From positions 1 to 12,075 of the forward strand of contig CAYWOD010000102.1 of the NCBI GenBank assembly GCA_964459805.1: a stretch of 12,075 nt of DNA, in the 5' to 3' direction. Source of the stretch: DAOVRL01 sp964459805 (GTDB taxonomy: Bacteria; Planctomycetota; Phycisphaerae; Sedimentisphaerales; Anaerobacaceae). A program made the position numbers and the translations under genes. Under the pieces are notes generated by a model that saw only the letters and a list, made by a program, of their open reading frames with translations, searched no databases and had not been told where the DNA came from. Below, one piece after another: positions 1-7,294 of this stretch. Position 1 is the stretch's first letter, and every line of letters starts with the position of its first letter.

Positions 1-52
1 ACCAGGCTGGATTGTCCAGCTTGCTCACATCAGCTTCGCTTGGCGCACTCAT
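1..52 (-). CDS. 5' end of a leftward gene, product unknown (partial)
   Basis: Only 17 codons are inside the window; the readable start is MSAPSEADVSKLDNPAW, then the frame leaves the left edge. The ATG at 52-50 is preceded by a good Shine-Dalgarno (GGGAAGG on the minus strand, plus positions 59-65) at 6-nt spacing, the main support for this start. The reading frame is also open further upstream, to at least about position 180, so a longer protein is possible. A short open frame of 27 codons (132 to 49, beginning MVLEVLKKAV) ends in a TGA that overlaps this ATG as ATGA, which would fit translational coupling if that peptide is real. The N-terminus vaguely recalls those of GNAT-type acetyltransferases, but this is too short to name a family. 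Confidence 0.4.
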   Translation of the reverse strand, partial: MSAPSEADVSKLDNPAW

Positions 53-205
53 ATCAAGCCTTCCCGTAAGAGGTCTTGCGGCTTCCCTGCTTTGAGCATG
101 GAAACAGCCTTTTTCAGCACCTCCAGGACCATTTGAGTATCCAACTGCTTTTACCGGCCCCCAAACGGACTTCGCCTTGTCCGAGAGACCGGCAAACCCA
201 ATAAA

Positions 206-234
206 TACATATAAACAATTTCGGCAAATGACAA
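206..234 (-). promoter_or_regulatory. Possible sigma70-type promoter for the leftward gene
   Basis: On the minus strand TTGTCA (plus 229-234) is followed after 17 nt by TATGTA (plus 206-211); an overlapping TATATG at 15-nt spacing also exists. The -35 matches the consensus at five of six positions and the -10 is weak. It sits in the most AT-rich part of the divergent region and would give a leader of roughly 150 nt to the start at 52. Planctomycete promoters are poorly characterised, so this is only a candidate. Confidence 0.2.
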
Positions 235-300
235 AATCAGTTTTACATTAAACTGGCGAGGGTTGGTATTTTGCGAAAAAAAATGAGAAAATCGAGGACC

Positions 301-306
301 TATAAT
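301..306 (+). promoter_or_regulatory. Possible -10 element (TATAAT) upstream of the 431 gene
   Basis: A perfect TATAAT lies about 125 nt before the start at 431, preceded by an A-rich run (276-290) that could act like an UP element. No -35 hexamer is visible at 16-18 nt, where the sequence is mostly A; TTGCGA at 271-276 is too far at 24 nt. Strength and use are uncertain. Confidence 0.22.
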
Positions 307-430
307 AGCAGTCATTTCAAACGGCGGGCTCGCGGCGGGCTGTTGTTGTGTGAGGCAAGTGCAAAACATGAACTGTTCTCAAACACCAGCTTGCAAAAAA
401 CGGGCCAGGCAATTACTATTATGGCCATAA

Positions 431-1765
431 ATGAATGGGACTTACGAAACAAGAAAGGGCGTTGGCGCCAAAGTGGCGTTTTTGGGGCTTTTTGTCGCCG
501 CCATTCTGGCGGCACGCTTGATAGTTGCCTTGAGGTCCGCGATTGTGCTATCGGAGCCGATAGCGTTGACGCATGCAGGTCTATCGGTTTCGATGCCTGA
601 CGGAAACGGCTGGAGAAGCGCGGACCGATGGGAGTACAAGGAAAACTCCCTGGTTTTAGGCAGCATATTCGCGCCGGGAAAAGGCAGGCCGACCGGCACG
701 GCCCGCTGCAGGTACGTATTCGCCGCCGAGACGACCAGCCCACAGGTGCGATTTGAACAAGAACGACTCGAAGTCGACGGCAAAATCGTCAAAACGAACC
801 TGACACAAATAGGTGCTATCGCTGTCGATTGGGTCCATATACAAGAACGTAGTGCGTCGTTTAATATGTTCTTGGGCATGGCGGAGCTGCCGTACAACCG
901 CCAAATCGAGATAGAAGTCTGGGAGAGCACCGGCAACGTTGGTTCTGCTGAACGTGTTTTCAGGCGTATCACAGAGAGCCTGGAGCTGACGGACAGCCCT
1001 CTGCTCGATGCGGGCAGCCAAGTTATTGCGGAGATGAAAGATAAAGGGCTCGATAGTTTTCTCGACAACCAAAATCAACAAACCCTTTTTCTGATCAAAG
1101 ACGTGAGAGAGCAGGCCCTCGGATTTACAGCGGATGTGCTTATCGACAGCGGAAAAGCCACGCCATTGAATATTGAGGCTGCCGGCCTTTACTATATTGG
1201 AGGTTTTTACGCCCGTGAGCAGATAATGTCTTTTGAGAGCGATAATCGTTTTGACCGGTTTAGCTGGAATAGCGAGACCGTCGCCGCGAGCAGAAGAGGC
1301 ACCAAGATATCCCTCGATGAGGCGGGGACACTGACCATCACCAAGTTCGGGGAGCAGCCTCGGGAAAACAGCTACCGTTGCAGCATCGTAGCAATACCAG
1401 GAACACTGCTCGAGCAGCTTCTTCACCAGATGCTGGACAGCGACAAGAAAGAAATCATCGTGGACCTAATCGAACCAGGCGGGAGAATCATCCCCACGTA
1501 TATTTCCGGGATCGAAGCGGAGGATATTGCCCCACAGGAGGAAGTCTCGCGTATGGTGAAGCTCACGCCTCTGGACGGCAGAGGCTTTTTTCAGTGGGTT
1601 TATCTTGACGACCAGAGGCAGATTTCCAAGATTGTGGTGCGAGAAGAAGACATATACATATACGAGCGAACTGACCCCGAAGAGGCCGCGAGACTGTTTC
1701 CCGAGCGGGCTGAATACATCCTACAAAGCGACAAACTCGAGCAATACCTGAGGGAGCGAGAATAG
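431..1765 (+). CDS. Membrane-anchored protein of unknown function, two beta-rich domains
   Basis: A 444-residue protein that I cannot assign to a named family. Residues 1-12 are polar or basic, and residues 13-40 form one hydrophobic segment, so it is probably anchored in the inner membrane with the rest outside the cytoplasm. Residues about 45-190 start with a 'GLSVSMPDG.GW' strand and end with 'AERVFRRITESLEL'. That pattern recalls PsbP/Mog1-like alpha-beta sandwich domains, which end in a phrase like 'F..I..SL'. Residues about 200-444 are a second, strand-rich region with 'AGLYYIGGFYAREQIMSFE' and a charged, helical C-terminus. No catalytic motif is visible. The ATG at 431 has no clear Shine-Dalgarno; it was chosen because it keeps the basic residues before the membrane segment. 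The stop is 79 nt before the first GH95 gene on the same strand, so co-transcription is possible. The fold comments are inference from pattern. Confidence 0.75.
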   Translation: MNGTYETRKGVGAKVAFLGLFVAAILAARLIVALRSAIVLSEPIALTHAGLSVSMPDGNGWRSADRWEYKENSLVLGSIFAPGKGRPTGTARCRYVFAAETTSPQVRFEQERLEVDGKIVKTNLTQIGAIAVDWVHIQERSASFNMFLGMAELPYNRQIEIEVWESTGNVGSAERVFRRITESLELTDSPLLDAGSQVIAEMKDKGLDSFLDNQNQQTLFLIKDVREQALGFTADVLIDSGKATPLNIEAAGLYYIGGFYAREQIMSFESDNRFDRFSWNSETVAASRRGTKISLDEAGTLTITKFGEQPRENSYRCSIVAIPGTLLEQLLHQMLDSDKKEIIVDLIEPGGRIIPTYISGIEAEDIAPQEEVSRMVKLTPLDGRGFFQWVYLDDQRQISKIVVREEDIYIYERTDPEEAARLFPERAEYILQSDKLEQYLRERE

Positions 1766-1844
1766 CCGGCTTCAATCCCCAGGCGACGGAAAATTACGAG
1801 AAGACCTAACCTGCAATTTTGCAAAAGTAAGTTTGGAGCTGAAG

Positions 1845-4343
1845 ATGGAAGACAAGAAGGAAAAACGGATAGGCGCCAAGCGGGCGCCGGCGGTTTTGGG
1901 CGGTGTAGATTGTCACATACCAAAGCGTCGAGGGTGCATGATTTCAACATTGGCGGTTCTTGGGTTTTACGTGATATTTTTTTGTCTGCCGAGTGGAGGG
2001 TGTGCTGTCGGTTTCGCGGGAGCAGCCCGGAGGAACCCGGCTGACGCGGAGAAATGGAACGACTTGAGACTATGGTACCGGCAGCCCGCACAGAACTGGA
2101 CGCAAGCTCTGCCGGTGGGCAATGGGCGTTTGGGCGCGATGGTCTTCGGGGGCACGGAGAAGGAGCGCGTGCAGTTCAACGATGATACGCTGTGGACCGG
2201 CGGGCCGCACGAATATCACCACGAGGGGGCCTTCGAGCACTTAGCGACGGTCCGCAAGCTGATTTTCGAGGGCAAGCAGCGGGAAGCTGAGAAGCTGGCG
2301 ATGGAGAAAATGATGAGCGTTCCTCTGCGGCAGGAACAGTATCAGCCGTTCGGCGACTTGCGGCTGGAGTTTCCCGGCCACGACAAGGTAAGTGATTACC
2401 GCCGAGAACTGGATATCGATTCTGCGGTGGCGACGGTGAGCTATCGCGTGGGTGATGCGACCTTTACTCGCGAGGTCTTTTCCAGCTTTCCGGACCAGGT
2501 GATTGTCGTACGATTGACCTCCGATAAGCCGGGCCAGTTGACCTTCACCGCTACAATGGACAGCCCACACCCCGACACGCAGATGCTGCAGGCGGGGAAC
2601 GTCCTGGCGCTGCGAGGCAAGCTCACCGGTTTCACGAGCAGGAAAGTTGAAGAGAAAGTGCCGAATGTGCTGGAATTTGAGGCGCGGCTGGGTTGGCAGG
2701 CACAAGGCGGCAAGGTCAAAGTGACGAACGACGGGATGGAGGTCAAAAATGCCAACTCCGCAACTTTGGCTCTGGCAGCAGCTACGAGCTTCAAGAAATT
2801 CAAGGATGTCAGTGCTGACCCAAGGCAGCGCTGTAAAGATACCATAAAATTGCTTAGGGGCAGGAGCTACGACGTACTGCGCAAGACGCACGTTGAGGAC
2901 CACCGCCGGTTGTTTCGCAGGGTTGAACTCGATTTGGGCACTACCGAGGCAAGCAAACAGCCGACGGACCAGCGGATTGCGGAGTTTGCCAAGCAGAACG
3001 ATCCGCAAATGGTGGAGCTTTACTTTCAGTTCGGGCGGTATCTTTTGATTGCGAGCTCTCGTCCGGGCTCTCAGCCAGCCAATTTGCAGGGAATCTGGAA
3101 CGACAGTCTTAACCCACCCTGGGAGAGCAAGTGGACCACCAACATTAACACCGAGATGAACTATTGGCCGGCTGAGGTGACCAATCTGTCGGAGTGTCAC
3201 GAGCCGCTTTTTGCGTTGATCGAGGACGTGGCCGAATCCGGGAGTAAGACCGCGAAGGTGCACTACGGCTGCCGTGGGTGGGTGCTGCACCACAACACCG
3301 ACCTCTGGCGAGGCACGGCGCCTATCAATAATTCCAACCACGGGATATGGATGACCGGCGGGGCGTGGCTGTGCCAGGACCTCTGGGAGCATTACGCCTT
3401 TACCGGTGACAAGGAGTTTCTCAGGAAGCGGGCCTATCCTGTGCTCAAAGGCGCCGCCCAGTTCTTCGCCGATTTTCTTATTGAGGACCCCAAGACCGGT
3501 TGGCTGATAAGCACGCCTTCCAACTCGCCGGAAAACGGCGGGCTCGTGGCCGGTCCCACGATGGACCATCAGATAATCCGCGATCTGTTGGGCAACTGCA
3601 TCGAGGCGTCGAAGGTCCTGGGTGCGGATGAGGATTTTCGCCAAAAACTGATTGAGCTTAAAGGACGCATCGCACCAAATCAGATCGGACAATACGGACA
3701 ATTGCAGGAGTGGCTCGAGGACAAGGACAACCCAAAGAACAAGCACCGTCACATTTCGCACCTTTTCGGGTTGCATCCGGGCAAGGAGATTACGCGGCGC
3801 GGGACGCCGAAGCTGTTCGAAGCAGCTCGGAAGTCGCTGGAGTTTCGCGGTGACGGCGGGACGGGGTGGTCGATGGCGTGGAAGGTGAATTTCTGGGCGC
3901 GGTTCGAGGACGGGGACCACGCCTACAAGATGCTCGCCAACCTGCTGACTCCGCAGCGGATGTATCCGAATATGTTTGACGCGTGTCCGCCTTTCCAGAT
4001 AGACGGCAACTTCGGCGGCACGGCGGGGCTCGCTGAGATGCTGCTGCAAAGCCACGCGGGAGAAGTACACCTGCTGCCGGCGCTGCCGAAGGCCTGGCCG
4101 AGCGGTTATATCAAAGGTCTGCGCGCCCGCGGCGGATTCGAAATCGACATCGCCTGGAAGGAGGGCAAGCCGGCGACTGCTACTATTCGCTCGCTGCTTG
4201 GCAATAAGTGCAAAATCCGCACCGGTGAGCCGGCTAACGTGACATCGGCACACAAGGCTATCAAGACGACGAGGCCCGAAGAAAACGTTGTCGAGTTCGA
4301 GACAAAGGCCAATAGAACCTATATCATCGCAACTGACGAATAG
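1845..4343 (+). CDS. Exported GH95 glycoside hydrolase (alpha-L-fucosidase family; L-galactosidase-like Thr)
   Basis: An 832-residue inverting GH95 enzyme expected to remove terminal alpha-L-fucose or alpha-L-galactose outside the cytoplasm. The ATG at 1845 is preferred because GGAG (1835-1838) lies 6 nt upstream; TTG 1833 and ATG 1938 are alternatives. Residues 1-31 are basic, and residues 32-52 are hydrophobic ending at Cys53 (SGGC, a poor lipobox). The N-terminal GH95 beta domain begins at 'LWYRQPAQNW' and 'PVGNGRLGAMVFGG' and is followed by the (alpha/alpha)6 barrel. By motif, the catalytic positions are Asn433 and Asn435 in 'TNINTEMNYWPAE', Glu563 in 'TPSNSPEN' and Asp720 in 'FQIDGNFGG', matching AfcA Asn421/Asn423, Glu566 and Asp766. 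At the position two before the first Asn this protein has Thr431, as recalled for the L-galactosidase BACOVA_03438, where AfcA has His419. Length is normal for GH95. It is first of two tandem paralogues and lies 30 nt before the next. Confidence 0.93.
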   Translation: MEDKKEKRIGAKRAPAVLGGVDCHIPKRRGCMISTLAVLGFYVIFFCLPSGGCAVGFAGAARRNPADAEKWNDLRLWYRQPAQNWTQALPVGNGRLGAMVFGGTEKERVQFNDDTLWTGGPHEYHHEGAFEHLATVRKLIFEGKQREAEKLAMEKMMSVPLRQEQYQPFGDLRLEFPGHDKVSDYRRELDIDSAVATVSYRVGDATFTREVFSSFPDQVIVVRLTSDKPGQLTFTATMDSPHPDTQMLQAGNVLALRGKLTGFTSRKVEEKVPNVLEFEARLGWQAQGGKVKVTNDGMEVKNANSATLALAAATSFKKFKDVSADPRQRCKDTIKLLRGRSYDVLRKTHVEDHRRLFRRVELDLGTTEASKQPTDQRIAEFAKQNDPQMVELYFQFGRYLLIASSRPGSQPANLQGIWNDSLNPPWESKWTTNINTEMNYWPAEVTNLSECHEPLFALIEDVAESGSKTAKVHYGCRGWVLHHNTDLWRGTAPINNSNHGIWMTGGAWLCQDLWEHYAFTGDKEFLRKRAYPVLKGAAQFFADFLIEDPKTGWLISTPSNSPENGGLVAGPTMDHQIIRDLLGNCIEASKVLGADEDFRQKLIELKGRIAPNQIGQYGQLQEWLEDKDNPKNKHRHISHLFGLHPGKEITRRGTPKLFEAARKSLEFRGDGGTGWSMAWKVNFWARFEDGDHAYKMLANLLTPQRMYPNMFDACPPFQIDGNFGGTAGLAEMLLQSHAGEVHLLPALPKAWPSGYIKGLRARGGFEIDIAWKEGKPATATIRSLLGNKCKIRTGEPANVTSAHKAIKTTRPEENVVEFETKANRTYIIATDE

Positions 4344-4373
4344 TGATGAGAGATGTTTTTCGGGAAGTTGAAA

Positions 4374-7286
4374 ATGAAAAACAGACAAGCCAAGAAAAGA
4401 AAATCAAAACCACGGACCGAGAGCCGGACAAAGCCGAGTTTACTGAATCTTACTTTCCACCTTTTAGTTCTGACCTGCCTAACTGTGGGATGTGCGACGG
4501 GTGTCGCGAAAGAAGCTCGGCGCAGCGGCCCTACTGAGCAAGATTGGTCCGGCCTCAAGCTGTGGTACGCCCAGCCTGCGCAGAAGTGGACCGAGGCGCT
4601 GGCGGTTGGTAACGGCCGGCTCGGAGCTATGGTCTTCGGGGGCACGACTGTCGAGCGGATTCAACTCAATGAGGACAGTCTCTGGGCTGGTCCGCCCGTG
4701 CCCCAGGACCGCGTGGGGGCTTATAAGCATATTGCCGAGGCGCGAAAGCTGATTTTCGAGGGCAAGTATTCCGAGGCGCAGTCGATTATGCAAAGGGAGG
4801 TTATGGGCGCTCGGATCTCGCCGCGAAGCCACCAAACTCTGGGCGATCTGTGGATCCGCATGGCCGGGGCCAAGGACGAATTCACTCTCACCCTTGCCAA
4901 CTGGCGTCGGGGCGGTGAGGATGACCCTGCAAACAGCAAGTATGTACAGAGCGATTTCGACGATTCGAGCTGGAAGGAGTTGGTCATTAGGAGAGGCAAG
5001 TTCGCCAAAGGCAGCGCCTCGGTGGCCGAGGGCAAAAAGGCCGTATTTCGCAGCAGCTTCAAGCTTACAGCCAAGCAGCTCCAAGGCGGGGTGCGCCAAT
5101 TGAAGCTGGGGCCTATCGACGATACAGGGACGATATATGTCAACGGCAAAGAGGCGGGCAAGACGAAACACTACTCAAAACCGCACAGCTTCGATGTTGG
5201 CAAGCACCTCAAGGCGGGCAAAAACGTTGTCGCGGTGGTAGTAGGCAACGTGGGCGGCCCCGGCGGGATGACGCCTTCGGTGACTCTCGGGTCTTCGTCA
5301 GCCTTGAGCGAGTCTTATAAACGCCGGCTCGACCTGGATACGGCGATAGCAACGACGATGTTTGCAATAGACGGAACCACGTACAAGCGCGAGATCTTTG
5401 CCAGCCCTGTCGATCAGGCGGTTGTGGTGCGTCTGACAGCGGACAAGCCGGGCAGTATTAGCGTTGAGGTCGGGCTCGATCGGCCCGCCGATTTCGAGGT
5501 TCAGCCCGTCGGGCGCGATACGTTGAGCATGTTCGGGCAAGCGAGCCAGGGCGGCAAGCACAAAGGCGTTAAATACCACACGCGGCTTGCCGTCAAGCTC
5601 GAAGGCGGGCGGCTTGCGAAAAAGGACAAGAGTTTCTCAATAAGCAACGCCGATGCGGTAACACTGCTGCTGGTCGCGGCGACGGACTACAACTTCGACG
5701 ATCCCTACAAGCCCCCTAAGAGAGACCTCGCTCGAGTCTGTGCCAAACAGCTTAGCACAGTCGGCAAGAGGACCTTCGAGCAAATCAAGGCCGAGCACAT
5801 CACCGAGCACCGCAGGTTGTTTCGCCGGGTCAGCCTGGATTTGGGTTCGACCGAAGCGGCGACCAAGCCTACGGACGAGCGGCTTCGGGCACTTAGCAGC
5901 GGGGCCGAGGACCCGGCGCTGGTCAGTTTGTATTTTCAGTTCGGCAGGTACCTTCTGATTTCATGCTCGCGGCCGGGGTGTATGCCGAGCAATCTGCAAG
6001 GTCTGTGGAACGACAAAATCGCGGCACCGTGGAACGCGGACTATCATATCAACATCAACATCCAGATGAACTACTGGCCGGTGGAGGTATGCAACCTTTC
6101 CGAATGTCACGAACCTTTCTTCCGGTTGACCGAGGCGTTGGTGCCTTCGGGCCGGAAAACGGCACGGGATGTGTATAACTGCCGGGGGTTCGTTGCACAC
6201 CATACGACCGATGCCTGGTTCCACACGAGTCCGTTCGGGAGCGTCGGCTATGGGATGTGGCCGATGGGCGCGGCTTGGTGCACGCAGCACTTTATGGAGC
6301 ATTACCGCTTCGGCGGCGACAAGAAGTTTCTGAGGACCAGGGCCTATCCCATACTGAAGGAGGCTTGTTTGTTCCTGCTCGACTGGCTTGTTGAGCATCC
6401 CAGGACGAGCAAGCTGGTCTCAGGCCCGTCAAACTCCCCGGAGAACAGATTCCAGGCCCCGGACGGGAAGAATGTAAATCTCTCGATGGGCCCGTCGATG
6501 GACCAGGAGATAACTTGGGACACCTTCACCAACCTGATCGAGGCGGCGAAGATATTAGGCATCAAGGACGAGTTTGTTGGGCAGGTGATCGCGGCGCGCG
6601 AAAAGCTGGCGCTGCCGAAGATCGGCTCAGACGGGCGACTGTTGGAATGGGCGGAGGAATTCAAGGAGCCCTCGCCCGGTCATAGGCACATCTCGCATCT
6701 ATTCGCCGTCCATCCGGGCAGACAGTACACGCTCCGAAGTGCGCCGGAGATGGTCGCTGCGGCGCAAAAGAGCATCGAGTATCGGCTGTCGCACGGCGGG
6801 GGACACACCGGCTGGAGCAGGGCGTGGATCATCAATTTCTGGGCGAGGTTCGGCCGGGGCGACAAGGCCCGGGAGAACGTCACGGCGCTTCTGGTAAAGT
6901 CCACGCACCCGAACCTGTTCGACAATCATCCGCCCTTCCAGATCGACGGCAACTACGGCGGCTGTGCGGGAATAGCGGAGATGCTGCTGCAAAGTCACGC
7001 CGGCGAGATTCATCTGCTGCCCGCCCTGCCGAAGACCTGGCCGACCGGCCACGTCAAGGAGCTGCGTGCCCGCGGCGGGTTCGAGGTGGACATCGCCTGG
7101 AAAGACGGCAAACTAACCTCTGCCACCATTCGCTCGCTCTTAGGCAACGATTGTAAAATCCGCGCCGATGGGCCGGTCCGGGTGACGGCCGACGGTAAGG
7201 CTCTCAAGACGGCGACGGTCGAAGAGAATGTCGTTCAGTTCGAGACGAATTCGGGCCGGACATATCTGGTTTCGGCGGGAAGCTGA
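4374..7286 (+). CDS. Exported GH95 alpha-L-fucosidase with an inserted beta-sandwich domain
   Basis: A 970-residue GH95 enzyme, paralogous to the gene before it but about 140 residues longer. The ATG at 4374 is preferred (GGGAAG 4362-4367, 6-nt spacing); ATG 4353 is also possible. Residues 1-22 are strongly basic, and residues 23-39 are hydrophobic ending LTVGC, close to a lipobox at Cys40, so it is secreted or lipid-anchored. The GH95 N-terminal domain is interrupted at residues about 166-311 by an extra domain with 'DFDDSSW', 'LKLGPIDDTGTIYVNG' and 'LKAGKNVVAVVV', the pattern of the galactose-binding-like insert of sialate O-acetylesterases. After it the GH95 fold resumes at 'YKRRLDLDTA'. 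Catalytic positions by motif are Asn560/Asn562 ('HININIQMNYW'), Glu690 ('GPSNSPEN') and Asp858 ('FQIDGNYGG'). His558 matches AfcA His419, which favours true fucosidase activity. The next gene starts 8 nt after its stop. Confidence 0.93.
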   Translation: MKNRQAKKRKSKPRTESRTKPSLLNLTFHLLVLTCLTVGCATGVAKEARRSGPTEQDWSGLKLWYAQPAQKWTEALAVGNGRLGAMVFGGTTVERIQLNEDSLWAGPPVPQDRVGAYKHIAEARKLIFEGKYSEAQSIMQREVMGARISPRSHQTLGDLWIRMAGAKDEFTLTLANWRRGGEDDPANSKYVQSDFDDSSWKELVIRRGKFAKGSASVAEGKKAVFRSSFKLTAKQLQGGVRQLKLGPIDDTGTIYVNGKEAGKTKHYSKPHSFDVGKHLKAGKNVVAVVVGNVGGPGGMTPSVTLGSSSALSESYKRRLDLDTAIATTMFAIDGTTYKREIFASPVDQAVVVRLTADKPGSISVEVGLDRPADFEVQPVGRDTLSMFGQASQGGKHKGVKYHTRLAVKLEGGRLAKKDKSFSISNADAVTLLLVAATDYNFDDPYKPPKRDLARVCAKQLSTVGKRTFEQIKAEHITEHRRLFRRVSLDLGSTEAATKPTDERLRALSSGAEDPALVSLYFQFGRYLLISCSRPGCMPSNLQGLWNDKIAAPWNADYHININIQMNYWPVEVCNLSECHEPFFRLTEALVPSGRKTARDVYNCRGFVAHHTTDAWFHTSPFGSVGYGMWPMGAAWCTQHFMEHYRFGGDKKFLRTRAYPILKEACLFLLDWLVEHPRTSKLVSGPSNSPENRFQAPDGKNVNLSMGPSMDQEITWDTFTNLIEAAKILGIKDEFVGQVIAAREKLALPKIGSDGRLLEWAEEFKEPSPGHRHISHLFAVHPGRQYTLRSAPEMVAAAQKSIEYRLSHGGGHTGWSRAWIINFWARFGRGDKARENVTALLVKSTHPNLFDNHPPFQIDGNYGGCAGIAEMLLQSHAGEIHLLPALPKTWPTGHVKELRARGGFEVDIAWKDGKLTSATIRSLLGNDCKIRADGPVRVTADGKALKTATVEENVVQFETNSGRTYLVSAGS
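4870..5308 (+). other. Inserted galactose-binding-like domain inside the second GH95 gene
   Basis: This encodes residues about 166-311 of the second GH95 protein. The first GH95 goes directly from 'GDLRLEF' to 'YRRELDIDSA'; here the equivalent 'GDLWIRM' and 'YKRRLDLDTA' are separated by about 145 residues. The insert has an opening Trp (NWRRGG), 'FDDSSWKELVI', 'AVFRSSFKL', 'GPIDDTGTIYVNGKEAG' and 'HLKAGKNVVAVVV'. These are hallmarks of jelly-roll sugar-binding domains in GH2 enzymes and of the insert in sialate O-acetylesterases. The likely role is glycan binding or steering substrate to the active site. Boundaries are by eye. Confidence 0.75.
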
Positions 7287-7294
7287 GGACCTCT

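Larger units (their letters stand above)
53..430. other. Divergent intergenic region, AT-rich
   Basis: About 380 bases separate the leftward start at 52 from the rightward start at 431. I see no convincing gene of family length. Positions 195-290 are markedly AT-rich, as expected for a divergent promoter zone. A small hairpin (CGGAC 166-170 with GTCCG 179-183, 8-nt loop) has no U-tract, so it is not a typical terminator. A 27-codon minus-strand frame (132-49) is the only possible small peptide. Confidence 0.5.

Noticed and set aside
166..183. Hairpin CGGAC/GTCCG with 8-nt loop
   Set aside because: Stem of only 5 bp and no U-tract on either strand, so neither a terminator nor a riboswitch can be supported.
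151..369. A 72-codon minus-strand frame in the divergent intergenic region
   Set aside because: It covers the AT-rich promoter-like zone, has no good ribosome-binding site and reads like translated non-coding DNA.
656..1426. A 256-codon minus-strand frame opposite the 431-1765 gene
   Set aside because: The plus-strand frame is longer, has a credible N-terminal membrane anchor and fits the direction and spacing of the following genes; the antisense product shows no motif.
1812..1826. Short palindromes TGCAA-TT-TTGCA and TTTTGCAAAA before the first GH95 gene
   Set aside because: Perfect but very short and AT-rich; expected by chance at this length, so not listed as an operator.
1833..1844. 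TTG start four codons before ATG 1845
   Set aside because: The GGAG at 1835-1838 would lie inside the coding sequence from the TTG, while it is ideally spaced for the ATG at 1845.
2241..4388. A 715-codon open frame on the minus strand opposite the first GH95 gene
   Set aside because: It is an antisense shadow: the plus strand carries all GH95 motifs with a proper start and leader, and the antisense product is a Leu/Arg/Val-rich string without recognisable domains.
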